From: JACVRM01 sp046262315
Lineage (GTDB): Bacteria > Actinomycetota > Thermoleophilia > Gaiellales > Gaiellaceae
Direction of reading: 5' to 3'
NCBI GenBank assembly: GCA_046262315.1
Contig: JBHEMZ010000032.1
Location: 1 to 13,101, forward strand
DNA: 13,101 nucleotides
Shown here: piece after piece, positions 7,720 through 13,101 of the stretch
Layout: every line of letters begins with the position of its first letter
How positions within the stretch are numbered: position 1 is the stretch's first letter
Notes under the pieces: model-generated
Seen by the model: only the letters and a program-made list of their open reading frames with translations
Databases searched by the model: none
Told to the model about the DNA's origin: nothing
Program-made: the position numbers and the translations under genes

Positions 7720-8706
7720 GTGCGCGAGATAACACGACACGAGCTACCGGCCGCCGACCTCCAGGCGTCGGCGCCGGACGTCCGGCTCGGCCTGTCGCGC
7801 GCAGGCGTGCACGGCGTTTCGAAGGCGATTCGCATCCGCCACGGCGACGTCGAGAAACTGATCGCGGCCGAGCTCGACTGCACCGTCGATCTGGAGGCAG
7901 CCCGCAAGGGCGTGCACATGTCGCGCTTCCCCGAGGTCTTCGAGGAGGCCATCGAGGACGTCGTGATCGGCGAGGCGTTCCTCGTCGAGACCCTGGCCGA
8001 GCACATCGCCACACGCATCGTCGAGCGGCAGGGAGCTGTGCGAGCCGAGGTGCGCATCGCGGCGCGCTATCCCGTCGAGAAGCTGACGCCGGTGACCGGG
8101 CTGCCGACGCAGGAGATGGTCGAGCTGGTGGGGCTCGCAGCCGCCTCGGAGCGAGGCGTGCGACGAGTCGTCGGGGTGGTCGCGAACGGCATCAACGCGT
8201 GCCCGTGCGCCCAGGGCCTCGTGCGCAGCCGGGCGAGCGAGCGGCTGCTCGAGGCCGGTTTCGCGGATGGCGACGTCGAGCGAATCCTCCAACTCGTGCC
8301 GATCGCGACACACAACCAGCGCGGCCGCGGCACGCTCTACGTCGGAACTAATCGCGCGGTGAACGCGGAGCAGCTCGTCGCGGTCGTGGAGGCGTCGATG
8401 AGCTCACCCGTGTACGAGCTCCTGAAACGCCCGGACGAGCTGTTCGTCGTCGAGCACGCGCACCTCCAGCCGCGCTTCGTCGAGGACTCCGTACGTGAAT
8501 CGCTGCGCGGCGTTCTCGAGGCCTACCCGGCGCTCGACGACGGCGACTTCCTGCTCGCGCGCCAGCTGAACTTCGAAACTATCCACTCGCATGACGTGGT
8601 CGCGGAGCGGTACGGCACGGTCGGCGAGGTTCGAGGCGAGCTCGAGCGGGGTGAGGAGCCTGAACGGCACACCGCGCTCTCCGACTGGCTCGCGACTCCC
8701 ACCTAG
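7720..8706 (+). CDS. folE2: GTP cyclohydrolase, FolE2/MptA family
   Basis: Predicted to open GTP to dihydroneopterin triphosphate (or its cyclic phosphate, as in archaeal MptA), the first step to folate or other pterins and 7-deazapurines. Family motifs: PAADLQAS near the start (10-17), KGVHMSRF (63-70), GINACPCAQ (157-165, Cys161 and Cys163), PIATHNQRGRG (194-204) and FETIHSHDVVAERYG near the end. These Cys, His and Glu residues form the metal and catalytic site in the family, which is distinct from zinc FolE. About 34 residues separate the Cys motif from THNQR, an arrangement I associate more with archaeal MptA than with typical bacterial FolE2. The 328-residue length is slightly long. GTG 7720 places the first conserved motif about ten residues in; the ribosome site is weak. 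Repeat copy D begins at its stop codon. Confidence 0.9.
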   Translation: MREITRHELPAADLQASAPDVRLGLSRAGVHGVSKAIRIRHGDVEKLIAAELDCTVDLEAARKGVHMSRFPEVFEEAIEDVVIGEAFLVETLAEHIATRIVERQGAVRAEVRIAARYPVEKLTPVTGLPTQEMVELVGLAAASERGVRRVVGVVANGINACPCAQGLVRSRASERLLEAGFADGDVERILQLVPIATHNQRGRGTLYVGTNRAVNAEQLVAVVEASMSSPVYELLKRPDELFVVEHAHLQPRFVEDSVRESLRGVLEAYPALDDGDFLLARQLNFETIHSHDVVAERYGTVGEVRGELERGEEPERHTALSDWLATPT

Positions 8707-8797
8707 GCAGACGCGCCGGGGCCGCGTGGTGGCTGTGACAGGCAAACCCCGCCTCGTCGCCGCCGACAGCCCGCCGCCTGCGGCGGCATGACGACAA
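8706..8797 (+). repeat. Structured dispersed repeat, copy D (degenerate)
   Basis: Starting at the folE2 stop codon, 8706-8765 aligns with the body of copy A: CAGACGCG, then CGCGT.GTGGCT, then GGCAAACCCCGCCT. The ACGCG/CGCGT stem is kept although the loop differs. It is followed at 8759-8797 by a hairpin segment in the same orientation as the copy A hairpin (CCGCCG..AG, a strong CCGCCGC/GCGGCGG stem at 8771-8786, then CATGACGAC). Here the body precedes the hairpin, as if part of a tandem pair. It may also act as the folE2 terminator. Confidence 0.6.
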
Positions 8798-8799
8798 GG

Positions 8800-9003
8800 T
8801 CACGCCGGAGGAACGAGACGGTGATCGTCGAGTCCTTCGAGTGCAGCGCGAAACCGCCGTTCCGTGCGAGGCGCCACCCGTGTACTCCGCGGATCCGCAG
8901 ATTGGCGTATGAGCGGTCGCACGCCGTCGTAGACGTTGAGCTGGAGTGGCGGCCCGCAACCCTGCCCCGCGGTGCGGGCGACGCACGTCCCGTAAGTGCG
9001 CAT
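8800..9003 (-). pseudogene. Frameshifted remnant of a secreted hypothetical protein gene
   Basis: Two overlapping minus-strand frames each look coding over part of this stretch. One reads TYGTCVARTAGQGCGPPLQLNVY from about 9000 to 8935. A neighbouring frame then reads ACDRSYANLRIRGV and GWRLARNGGFALHSKDST from about 8925 to 8810. Joined, they resemble the C-terminal end of small actinobacterial secreted proteins with a YGxC...GCxPPLQ...C.R...LxxRGV...GG pattern; I recall the pattern but cannot name the family. A one-base insertion (or two-base deletion) near 8930 would explain the switch. The 5' part is missing, replaced by repeat copy B, while copy D abuts the 3' end. Third codon positions in the second frame are strongly G/C. 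Confidence 0.4.
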
Positions 9004-9053
9004 CTACACGGCCGATACCCGCAAGGCCGCGGGCGCACACGCCCGTCGCACTC

Positions 9054-9166
9054 TCGGCGGAGGCGGGCTCCGCCCGCCGCAGCCACACCGCGCGCAGTCG
9101 CGTCTGACTTCCGAACACCCGCCGCAAGTCGTCATGGCGCGCGCAGCGGGCCGGACTTGCGGCGGG
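9054..9166 (-). repeat. Structured dispersed repeat, copy B
   Basis: On the minus strand this reads as copy A does. Perfect 13-bp arms (9154-9166 with 9118-9130) enclose a 23-base interior of the same length as copy A, differing at three or so positions. The body follows with TCAGACGCGACT, CGCG/CGCG, GTGGCT and a perfect GGCGGGC/GCCCGCC stem (9062-9068 with 9072-9078), ending in CCTCCGCCGA. It lacks the 15-bp expansion of copy A. It lies between the superoxide dismutase gene and the gene remnant. Confidence 0.75.
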
Positions 9167-9202
9167 AAAAGTCGTCATGGCCGCGGAGCGGGCCGGACTT
9201 TC
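9167..9202 (-). terminator. Repeat hairpin C, likely terminator of the superoxide dismutase gene
   Basis: AAAGTC (9168-9173) and GACTTT (9196-9201) enclose a 22-base interior with the family core GTCATGG and GGGCCG. The minus-strand gene stop lies in its first arm, and the exit arm ends in TTTT followed by CCCGCC, giving a terminator-like short U run. It is a third copy of the repeat's large hairpin, placed head to tail with copy B and without a body of its own. Confidence 0.55.
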
Positions 9203-9824
9203 AGCGGAGAGGGATCTGGTACCTGGAGACCCAGTCGTTCACGACGGCCCAGTCGAGGTTGTTGAAGAAGGCGTCGATGTAGGAGCCGCGATCCGTCTGA
9301 TAGTCGAGAAAGTAGGCGTGCTCGTAGACATCGAGTGCCACGAGCGGCGTCGCGTTCCAGATCGGGTACGTGTTCTGCGTGTCGCCGATGTAGTTGAAGA
9401 GGCGGCCCTCGTCCCAGTCGTACGCCGTCCATGCCCACCCGCGGCCGCCCATGCCTGTCGCCTTCAAGTCGCTCCGCCATGCGTCCACGGAGCCGAAGTC
9501 ACGCTTGATGAGTTGCGCGACGCCGCCGTCCGGGTCGCCGCCCTCGCCGCCGAGGTGCTCGAAGTAGATCTCGTGGTTCTTGATGCCCCCGAGTGCGAAC
9601 GAGAGCTCGACCTTGAGTACGCGAACCTCGGAGTACACCTGGTTCGCAGCGGCGAGGTCGATGCCGTCGAGCTCGCGCAGGATCTCATTGCGCTTGTTGA
9701 CGTACCCCTCGTAGAGCTTGTAGTGAGCCTCCACGGCGGCTCGTGAGATGCCGTCCAGCTGGAGCAGGTCGGGCTTCAGCTCACGCGCGGTTATCTCTTC
9801 GGCACTAAACGCGAGGGTCGCCAC
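9201..9824 (-). CDS. sod: Superoxide dismutase, Fe/Mn family
   Basis: Converts superoxide to oxygen and hydrogen peroxide; 207 residues with no export signal, so cytoplasmic. Metal ligands are recognisable: H34 (EAHYKLYEGYV), H84 (GGIKNHEIYFEHLGG), D165 and H169 (DVYEHAYFLDY). The C-terminal SYIDAFFNNLDWAVVNDWV matches the family. The first ligand motif is H-x6-Y rather than the usual H-x7-Y, and the familiar second His there is missing, so this belongs to a divergent subgroup. Q150 could play the Mn-type glutamine role, but metal choice cannot be decided by eye. The start is GTG 9824, with an excellent AAGGAGT seven bases upstream. It lies 65 bases after the cupredoxin-fold gene on the same strand with a strong hairpin between; the 3' end overlaps repeat hairpin C. 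Confidence 0.93.
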   Translation of the reverse strand: MATLAFSAEEITARELKPDLLQLDGISRAAVEAHYKLYEGYVNKRNEILRELDGIDLAAANQVYSEVRVLKVELSFALGGIKNHEIYFEHLGGEGGDPDGGVAQLIKRDFGSVDAWRSDLKATGMGGRGWAWTAYDWDEGRLFNYIGDTQNTYPIWNATPLVALDVYEHAYFLDYQTDRGSYIDAFFNNLDWAVVNDWVSRYQIPLR

Positions 9825-9848
9825 CGAGACACTCCTTCCGGGCGGGTT

Positions 9849-9883
9849 GCGGGCCGGGGGAGCATAGCCTTCCCCCGGCCCGC
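9849..9883 (-). terminator. 13-bp hairpin between the cupredoxin-fold gene and sod
   Basis: Perfect 13-bp arms (9849-9861 with 9871-9883) and a 9-nt loop begin seven bases past the stop codon at 9890. There is no U tract, and the sod ribosome site follows 11 bases later. It may partly terminate the upstream message, or protect a processed sod 5' end. Confidence 0.55.
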
Positions 9884-9889
9884 GCTTCC

Positions 9890-10753
9890 CTACCTTTGCC
9901 GGAAGAGGAAGGTGTTGCTCTGGGAGGCGAGGTAGCCGACGCCCGCCTGGTTAACGGTCATGAAGACGCGCAGGCGCGAAAGGCCGACCGGAACCTTCAG
10001 CTTGAAGCGCTGCGCCGTGGCCGTTCCGATCACGACTTTTCTAAGGTTGACCCACTGGCCAAGCGCGGAGCGGCGCTGGATGTAGACCCAGCGGTTCTTG
10101 AACGAGCGCGCGGCGTCCACGCGCACGACGAACCAGCTGCCGATCCGCTTGAGCGTGAGCTTCGGTGAAACCGCGACCGAGATCTCGACGCTCGAGAGGT
10201 TCTTCCACTTGGCCTGAATGTACGTGAGCAAGGCGGGCTGGACGGTGTAGCTCCAGTAGCCGTCCGTCGCCGTCAGCACCTTCGCCAGCTCGGCGTAAGA
10301 CACCTGGCCGTACGGCTTCTGGTACACGATGACCTCCTCGCCCGCCTTGCCGCTCGAGACGCGGCCGCTGACGACGACGGTCTGGCCGTAGGTGATGATC
10401 GGCTGTGCGGCCGCGAGCGAGATCGACGGCGGCGGGCCCTTCACGACCACCGTGCCCCTCTGATCCGTCTTGAAGACGTCGCGATAGGCGTACGTGCCCG
10501 CCGTGTTGAAGACGCGGGTGTACGTCTGGTTGGGCCTGAGCACTGGCGAGGCAAACTGACCGCCCGTGGCGACGATCTGGCGGTTCACAGTGTCGTTGTT
10601 CGTCCATTTGACGCTGTCGCCGGCGTTAATCGTGACCTTGGTCGGCGCGAAGCCGGTCTTTGTGATCTTGACCGCCACCGTCGTCGCGGCCTGGGCGGGC
10701 GCGGCGACCATGAGTGCGGCGACGGCGACGAGCAGGTACTTGAGCATTCGCAT
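9890..10753 (-). CDS. Secreted cupredoxin-fold protein lacking copper ligands, with Ig-like C-terminal part
   Basis: A 287-residue exported protein of unknown role. ATG 10753 has GGGGG seven bases upstream and opens a Sec signal peptide (MRMLKYLLVAVAALMVAAPAQA, cleaved near 22). Residues 24-104 follow the plastocyanin/amicyanin-like pattern closely: VKITKTGFAPTKVTINAGDSVKWTN, then NTAGTYAYR and GTVVV. However, the His after the NND turn is Arg58, and the Cys-His-Met loop is replaced by YRDVFKTDQRG (90-100), so type I copper binding is unlikely. From about 108 on are two beta-rich segments (PIITYGQTVVVSGRVSSGKAG; RIGSWFVVRVDAARSF) resembling Ig-like or bacterial surface repeats. The sod gene lies downstream on the same strand. 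Confidence 0.8.
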   Translation of the reverse strand: MRMLKYLLVAVAALMVAAPAQAATTVAVKITKTGFAPTKVTINAGDSVKWTNNDTVNRQIVATGGQFASPVLRPNQTYTRVFNTAGTYAYRDVFKTDQRGTVVVKGPPPSISLAAAQPIITYGQTVVVSGRVSSGKAGEEVIVYQKPYGQVSYAELAKVLTATDGYWSYTVQPALLTYIQAKWKNLSSVEISVAVSPKLTLKRIGSWFVVRVDAARSFKNRWVYIQRRSALGQWVNLRKVVIGTATAQRFKLKVPVGLSRLRVFMTVNQAGVGYLASQSNTFLFRQR

Positions 10754-10937
10754 TTCGTGACCCCCTGGTGCGAATCGGTTGGGTACGGTCGTTGTCACCC
10801 CTTTAGACGAGCGTGGAACGTCCTCGGTCGAGGGATTTTCAGAACCTTTACCGCCTGCAAATGCAAGCAAAACGAGGTGGAGCGCGTTCTGCCCGCGCCA
10901 ATCACACGCGCCGGGCACCGTCCCGATTGAGGCTGTG

Positions 10938-10969
10938 GGCGAATCTTCACGCTTTTGTGACGATTCGCC
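10938..10969. promoter_or_regulatory. Inverted repeat in the divergent intergenic region 10754-11091
   Basis: GGCGAATC (10938-10945) and GATTCGCC (10962-10969) are perfect complements; inside them, after one mismatch, TCAC (10947-10950) pairs with GTGA (10957-10960) around a GCTTTT loop. It lies between the starts of the cupredoxin-fold and SDR genes, where an operator or RNA element would fit. The rest of this 338-base gap holds no gene I can support; it includes a CCTCG/CGAGG repeat near 10822-10833 and no confident promoter for the minus-strand gene. Confidence 0.4.
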
Positions 10970-11079
10970 GTGTCCCCGGCAGACCCCTTTTCCGAGGACA
11001 GTCGCTGCAAGTGGCGGTTGCGGACAGGTCGAGACTGGATTTCGGCCTGGGGCGGCCGTTGCCGCCGACCGCACAGACC

Positions 11080-11085
11080 TAGACT
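11080..11085 (+). promoter_or_regulatory. -10 element for a leaderless SDR transcript
   Basis: TAGACT ends six bases before the GTG start at 11092, and there is no ribosome site, the usual arrangement for leaderless actinobacterial transcripts. A possible -35 (TTGCCG, 11059-11064) is only 15 bp upstream, so that part is weak. Confidence 0.45.
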
Positions 11086-11091
11086 CTCGGC

Positions 11092-11751
11092 GTGCACGCA
11101 CTCGTCACGGGCGGAACCGGTCGCATCGGAGCAGCCATCGCACGGCGGCTTGCGGACGAACGGTGGAACGTGTTCGCCGCAGGGCGTCAAGACGGGGACC
11201 TGTCGACGGCCGACGGTGCGCGGACGCTCGTTGCGACGGCCTTGGAGCGGCTTGAAGGCCTCGACCTGCTCGTCAACGCCGCCGCAGACGGGTTCGAGCC
11301 TCGCCGCATCGAAGACGTCTCCGAGGCGGACTGGGAGCGCGCGCTCGGCGCGACGGCGAAGGGCAGCTTCTTCGTCACGCAGGCCGCCGCGCCGCACCTG
11401 CGCGCGACACGAGGGCTCGTCGTCATGATCGAGGACGTGGCCGCCTACCAGGCGTGGCCGTCGTTCACGCCGCACTGCGCCGCCAAGGCCGCGCAGTCGA
11501 TGCTGACGCGCGCGCTCGCCCGCGCGCTCGCTCCCGAAGTCCGCGTGTGCGGCGTCGCGCCGGGTCCCGTCGCGGTCGACCCCGGCCAGAAGCGGCGGCG
11601 CGCGGCCGAGACGCTCCTCGGTCGGGTCGGCTCGCCCGACGATGTCGCCGACGCTGTCCTCTTCCTGACGACCGCCCAGTACGTGACGGGCGCCTCGCTG
11701 GTCGTCGACGGCGGCCGGCTTCTGCAAACCGCGGGTGCGAGTGCCCCGTAG
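11092..11751 (+). CDS. Short-chain dehydrogenase, pteridine-reductase (PTR1/FolM)-like
   Basis: NAD(P)H-dependent oxidoreductase of 219 residues. The N-terminal TGGTGRIG (6-13) fits TGxxxRxG, the NADPH motif of pteridine reductases, rather than the classical TGxxxGxG. N62 (VNAA) fits the family. At the active site, the position 13 before the expected Tyr is D115, as in PTR1 where Asp replaces Ser. The Tyr itself is His128 (PHCAAKAA), and K132 is kept. GVAPGPVAVDPG (154-165) and VTGASLVVDGG near the C-terminus are typical of the superfamily. A role in dihydropterin or other pterin reduction is therefore plausible but unproven, and the His raises the question of activity. GTG 11092 is the first start after an in-frame stop and appears leaderless. 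The ECF sigma gene begins 9 bases after its stop, suggesting one transcript. Confidence 0.8.
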   Translation: MHALVTGGTGRIGAAIARRLADERWNVFAAGRQDGDLSTADGARTLVATALERLEGLDLLVNAAADGFEPRRIEDVSEADWERALGATAKGSFFVTQAAAPHLRATRGLVVMIEDVAAYQAWPSFTPHCAAKAAQSMLTRALARALAPEVRVCGVAPGPVAVDPGQKRRRAAETLLGRVGSPDDVADAVLFLTTAQYVTGASLVVDGGRLLQTAGASAP

Positions 11752-11760
11752 TGACGTGAG

Positions 11761-12342
11761 ATGGCGATCACGCTCGTTGTCGAGGCTCCACTCGGCGGGT
11801 CGGTGAACGCCGAGCCCGACGACGGCAGGCTGCTCGAGCGGACGGCAGCGGGAGATCGCGATGCGTTCGAGGCGCTCTACCGGCGGTATGCGCGTGCGAT
11901 CTTCGGGCTCGCGCTGCGCCGTCTGGGAGACCGGGAGCGCGCCGAGGAGGCGGTACAGGAAACGTTCGCGGCCATCTGGCGCTCCGCGCGCACCTACGAC
12001 GCCAGCCGCGGGGCCGGAGTGAGCTGGCTGTACGCGGTAGCGCGGAACGCGATCTCAGACCGCGGCCGCGGCCGGTGGGAGCCTCCTGCAGACCCGCCCG
12101 AGACGGCGTCGCCTGAGGCGGGCCCCGACGAGCGGGCCGAGGCTGACTGGGTATCGATGCGGGTACACGGAGCACTCGCGGAGCTGCCCGACCACGAGCA
12201 GATATTGCTCGAGCTCGCCTACTGGGGGGAGATGTCTCAGAGCGAGATCGCCGACTTTCTCGGCATCCCGCTCGGGACAGTCAAGACACGGACGCGCACA
12301 GCCCTCGGCCGCCTCGCTGATGTGCTGGGAGAAGAGCTATGA
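11761..12342 (+). CDS. ECF-family RNA polymerase sigma factor
   Basis: A 193-residue extracytoplasmic-function sigma factor. Sigma region 2 spans about 22-105 (LLERTAAGDRDAFEALYRRY; EEAVQETFAAIWRSARTYD; WLYAVARNAISD), then an acidic/Pro linker (about 107-127), then region 4 (132-190; LAELPDHEQILLELAYWGE; SQSEIADFLGIPLGTVKTRTRTALGRL). Regions 1 and 3 are absent, as expected. It overlaps the next gene by ATGA, and that gene encodes a membrane protein with an RskA-like outer domain, so this is a sigma/anti-sigma pair of the SigK-RskA kind. ATG 11761 follows the SDR stop closely with no strong ribosome site; GTG 11803 (NAEPDDGRLL) is a possible later start. Its own target promoters were not identified in the window. 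Confidence 0.93.
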   Translation: MAITLVVEAPLGGSVNAEPDDGRLLERTAAGDRDAFEALYRRYARAIFGLALRRLGDRERAEEAVQETFAAIWRSARTYDASRGAGVSWLYAVARNAISDRGRGRWEPPADPPETASPEAGPDERAEADWVSMRVHGALAELPDHEQILLELAYWGEMSQSEIADFLGIPLGTVKTRTRTALGRLADVLGEEL

Positions 12343-12965
12343 GGGACGGACCCGACTTCGAGTCCCTGGCCGAGGGCGCGGACCCTGCGAAGCGGGAACG
12401 GCTGCTCCGCACGCACGAGCTGCTCCTCGCGGCCGGCCCACCACCTGAGCTTCCCCCCTCTCTCGCCGAGCCGCCCCCGGAGTCTGCGTCGCGTGAGCGT
12501 CGCCCACTGTTCACGACGCTGCCGCGCCGGCGCCTGGCCGCCGCGCTTACCGTCGCGCTCGGCGTCGCGCTCACCGCCTTCGCCATCGGGTATCTCGTCG
12601 GCGCAGACGAAGGCCCCGGCCCGGCCGAGCGCGGCGTGGTGACGATCTTTACGCTCGAGATGAAGCCGACGAAGGCCGCACCCGACGCCGTCGGCGTGCT
12701 CCGCATCGGTCGCAAGGAGGAAGGCGGAAACACCCCGCTCGTCCTCGCCGTCAGCGGGCTGGACGACCTCGGTGACGACGGCTACTACGAGCTCTGGCTC
12801 ACACGCAAGGGCAAACGCGTGCTCACCTGCGGCACGTTCGTCGCGACCGACGGCGACCTCGTCGTCCGACTCAACGCGCCTTACACGCTGGAGCGCTTCG
12901 CCGGCTGGGTGATCACCAAGCACATCCGCGGCACCAAAGACCAACCTGTCGTGCTGACCACTTAG
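12339..12965 (+). CDS. Membrane anti-sigma factor, RskA-like
   Basis: A 208-residue single-pass membrane protein predicted to hold the ECF sigma factor inactive until a signal triggers its release. Residues 1-60 are cytoplasmic, with a short helix-forming stretch (PAKRERLLRTHELLLAAG) and no HxxxCxxC zinc motif. One membrane segment lies at about 66-88 (LAAALTVALGVALTAFAIGYLVGA). The extracytoplasmic part (about 95-208) matches the RskA C-terminal domain (DGYYELWLTRKGKRVLTCGTF; ERFAGWVITKH). Its start overlaps the sigma stop in ATGA, indicating translational coupling. The protein looks complete, ending in VVLTT, but the stop codon directly touches an insertion sequence, so its native terminator and any further operon genes have been displaced. 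Confidence 0.88.
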   Translation: MRDGPDFESLAEGADPAKRERLLRTHELLLAAGPPPELPPSLAEPPPESASRERRPLFTTLPRRRLAAALTVALGVALTAFAIGYLVGADEGPGPAERGVVTIFTLEMKPTKAAPDAVGVLRIGRKEEGGNTPLVLAVSGLDDLGDDGYYELWLTRKGKRVLTCGTFVATDGDLVVRLNAPYTLERFAGWVITKHIRGTKDQPVVLTT

Positions 12966-13101
12966 TGACTATCTCAAAAGGCCTGCACCTCCTTGAGCCG
13001 GTGTAGGCGCCGGTACCACAGGAGTGCACAGGCGAGCTGGAGCAGCCCGCGGTAGTTGCGCGCCTTCTTGTCGTAGCGGACGAGGATCGCGCGGCACTTC
13101 T
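12966..13101 (-). mobile_element. End of an IS5-like insertion sequence
   Basis: Right after the anti-sigma stop codon (12963-12965) comes TGACTATCTCAAAAGG, which resembles the GACT.TCTCAAAA-type terminal repeats of the IS427/IS5 group. The transposase stop codon lies only eight bases inside. The other end lies beyond the window, so target duplication and exact boundary are unverified; TTA or TA at 12962-12964 may belong to the target. Confidence 0.65.
12974..13101 (-). CDS. IS5-family transposase, C-terminal fragment (cut by window edge)
   Basis: The minus-strand frame from the right edge to TGA at 12976-12974 reads KCRAILVRYDKKARNYRGLL, then QLACALLWYRRLHRLKEVQAF. The pattern VRYDKxAxNYxxxLxLACALLWxRRL is typical of the C-terminus of DDE transposases in the IS5 family, just after the catalytic Glu helix, which is outside the window. 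Whether the gene is intact cannot be judged. It converges on the ECF sigma/anti-sigma operon. Confidence 0.75.
   Translation of the reverse strand, partial: KCRAILVRYDKKARNYRGLLQLACALLWYRRLHRLKEVQAF

Noticed and set aside
7009..7740. Alternative minus-strand frame covering the kinase-like gene
   Set aside because: Arg-rich out-of-frame shadow; the H-box and GAG-rich ribosome site belong to the 7095-7685 frame.
8788..9282. Plus-strand frame across the repeat region
   Set aside because: It reads through repeat hairpins and antisense to the remnant and to sod, with no ribosome site or recognisable protein.

Overview
The window is high-GC DNA whose genes strongly prefer G or C at third codon positions. 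Its gene set (region 1.1-containing primary-type sigma factor, bacterial asparaginase II, FolE2, ECF sigma with an RskA-like anti-sigma, secreted Thr/Pro-rich proteins) points to an actinomycetote, most likely class Thermoleophilia (Gaiellales or Solirubrobacterales). The phylum is a reasonable inference; the class is a guess from general resemblance of the proteins.

Layout. 1-201: last codons of an Ala-rich protein and paired hairpins. 202-951 (-): NarL/LuxR-type response regulator. 952-1244: structured intergenic stretch. 1245-3623 (-): large secreted protein with a Thr/Pro tail. 3777-4871 (-): RpoD/SigA-type sigma factor with a recognisable promoter and an overlapping palindrome. 5036-5926 (-): L-asparaginase II, divergent from 5948-6775 (+), an Fpg/Nei DNA glycosylase. 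6776-7094: intergenic repeats. 7095-7685 (-): histidine-kinase-like protein with a degenerate ATPase half, divergent from 7720-8706 (+), folE2. 8707-9200: repeats bracketing a gene remnant. 9201-9824 (-): Fe/Mn superoxide dismutase, preceded on the same strand by 9890-10753 (-), a secreted protein with a cupredoxin fold that has lost its copper ligands. 10754-11091: divergent intergenic region. 11092-12965 (+): apparent operon of a pteridine-reductase-like SDR, an ECF sigma factor and its membrane anti-sigma. 12966-13101: end of an IS5-like insertion sequence abutting the anti-sigma stop codon.

Most genes are housekeeping or stress functions: transcription control (three regulators, two sigma factors), oxidative damage (superoxide dismutase, oxidised-base glycosylase), pterin chemistry (FolE2 and the SDR) and secreted proteins. 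I see no CRISPR array, phage module, defence island, biosynthetic cluster, tRNA or rRNA.

The most unusual signal is not a protein. A structured repeat of about 110 bp, built from three hairpins, occurs in three related copies plus a lone hairpin between 6807 and 9202, in both orientations. One copy carries an internal 15-bp tandem expansion, and two copies flank a frameshifted gene remnant. This looks like a non-autonomous mobile or REP-like family. Other points worth checking are catalytic-residue changes in the SDR (Asp-His-Lys), the kinase, the cupredoxin and the glycosylase.
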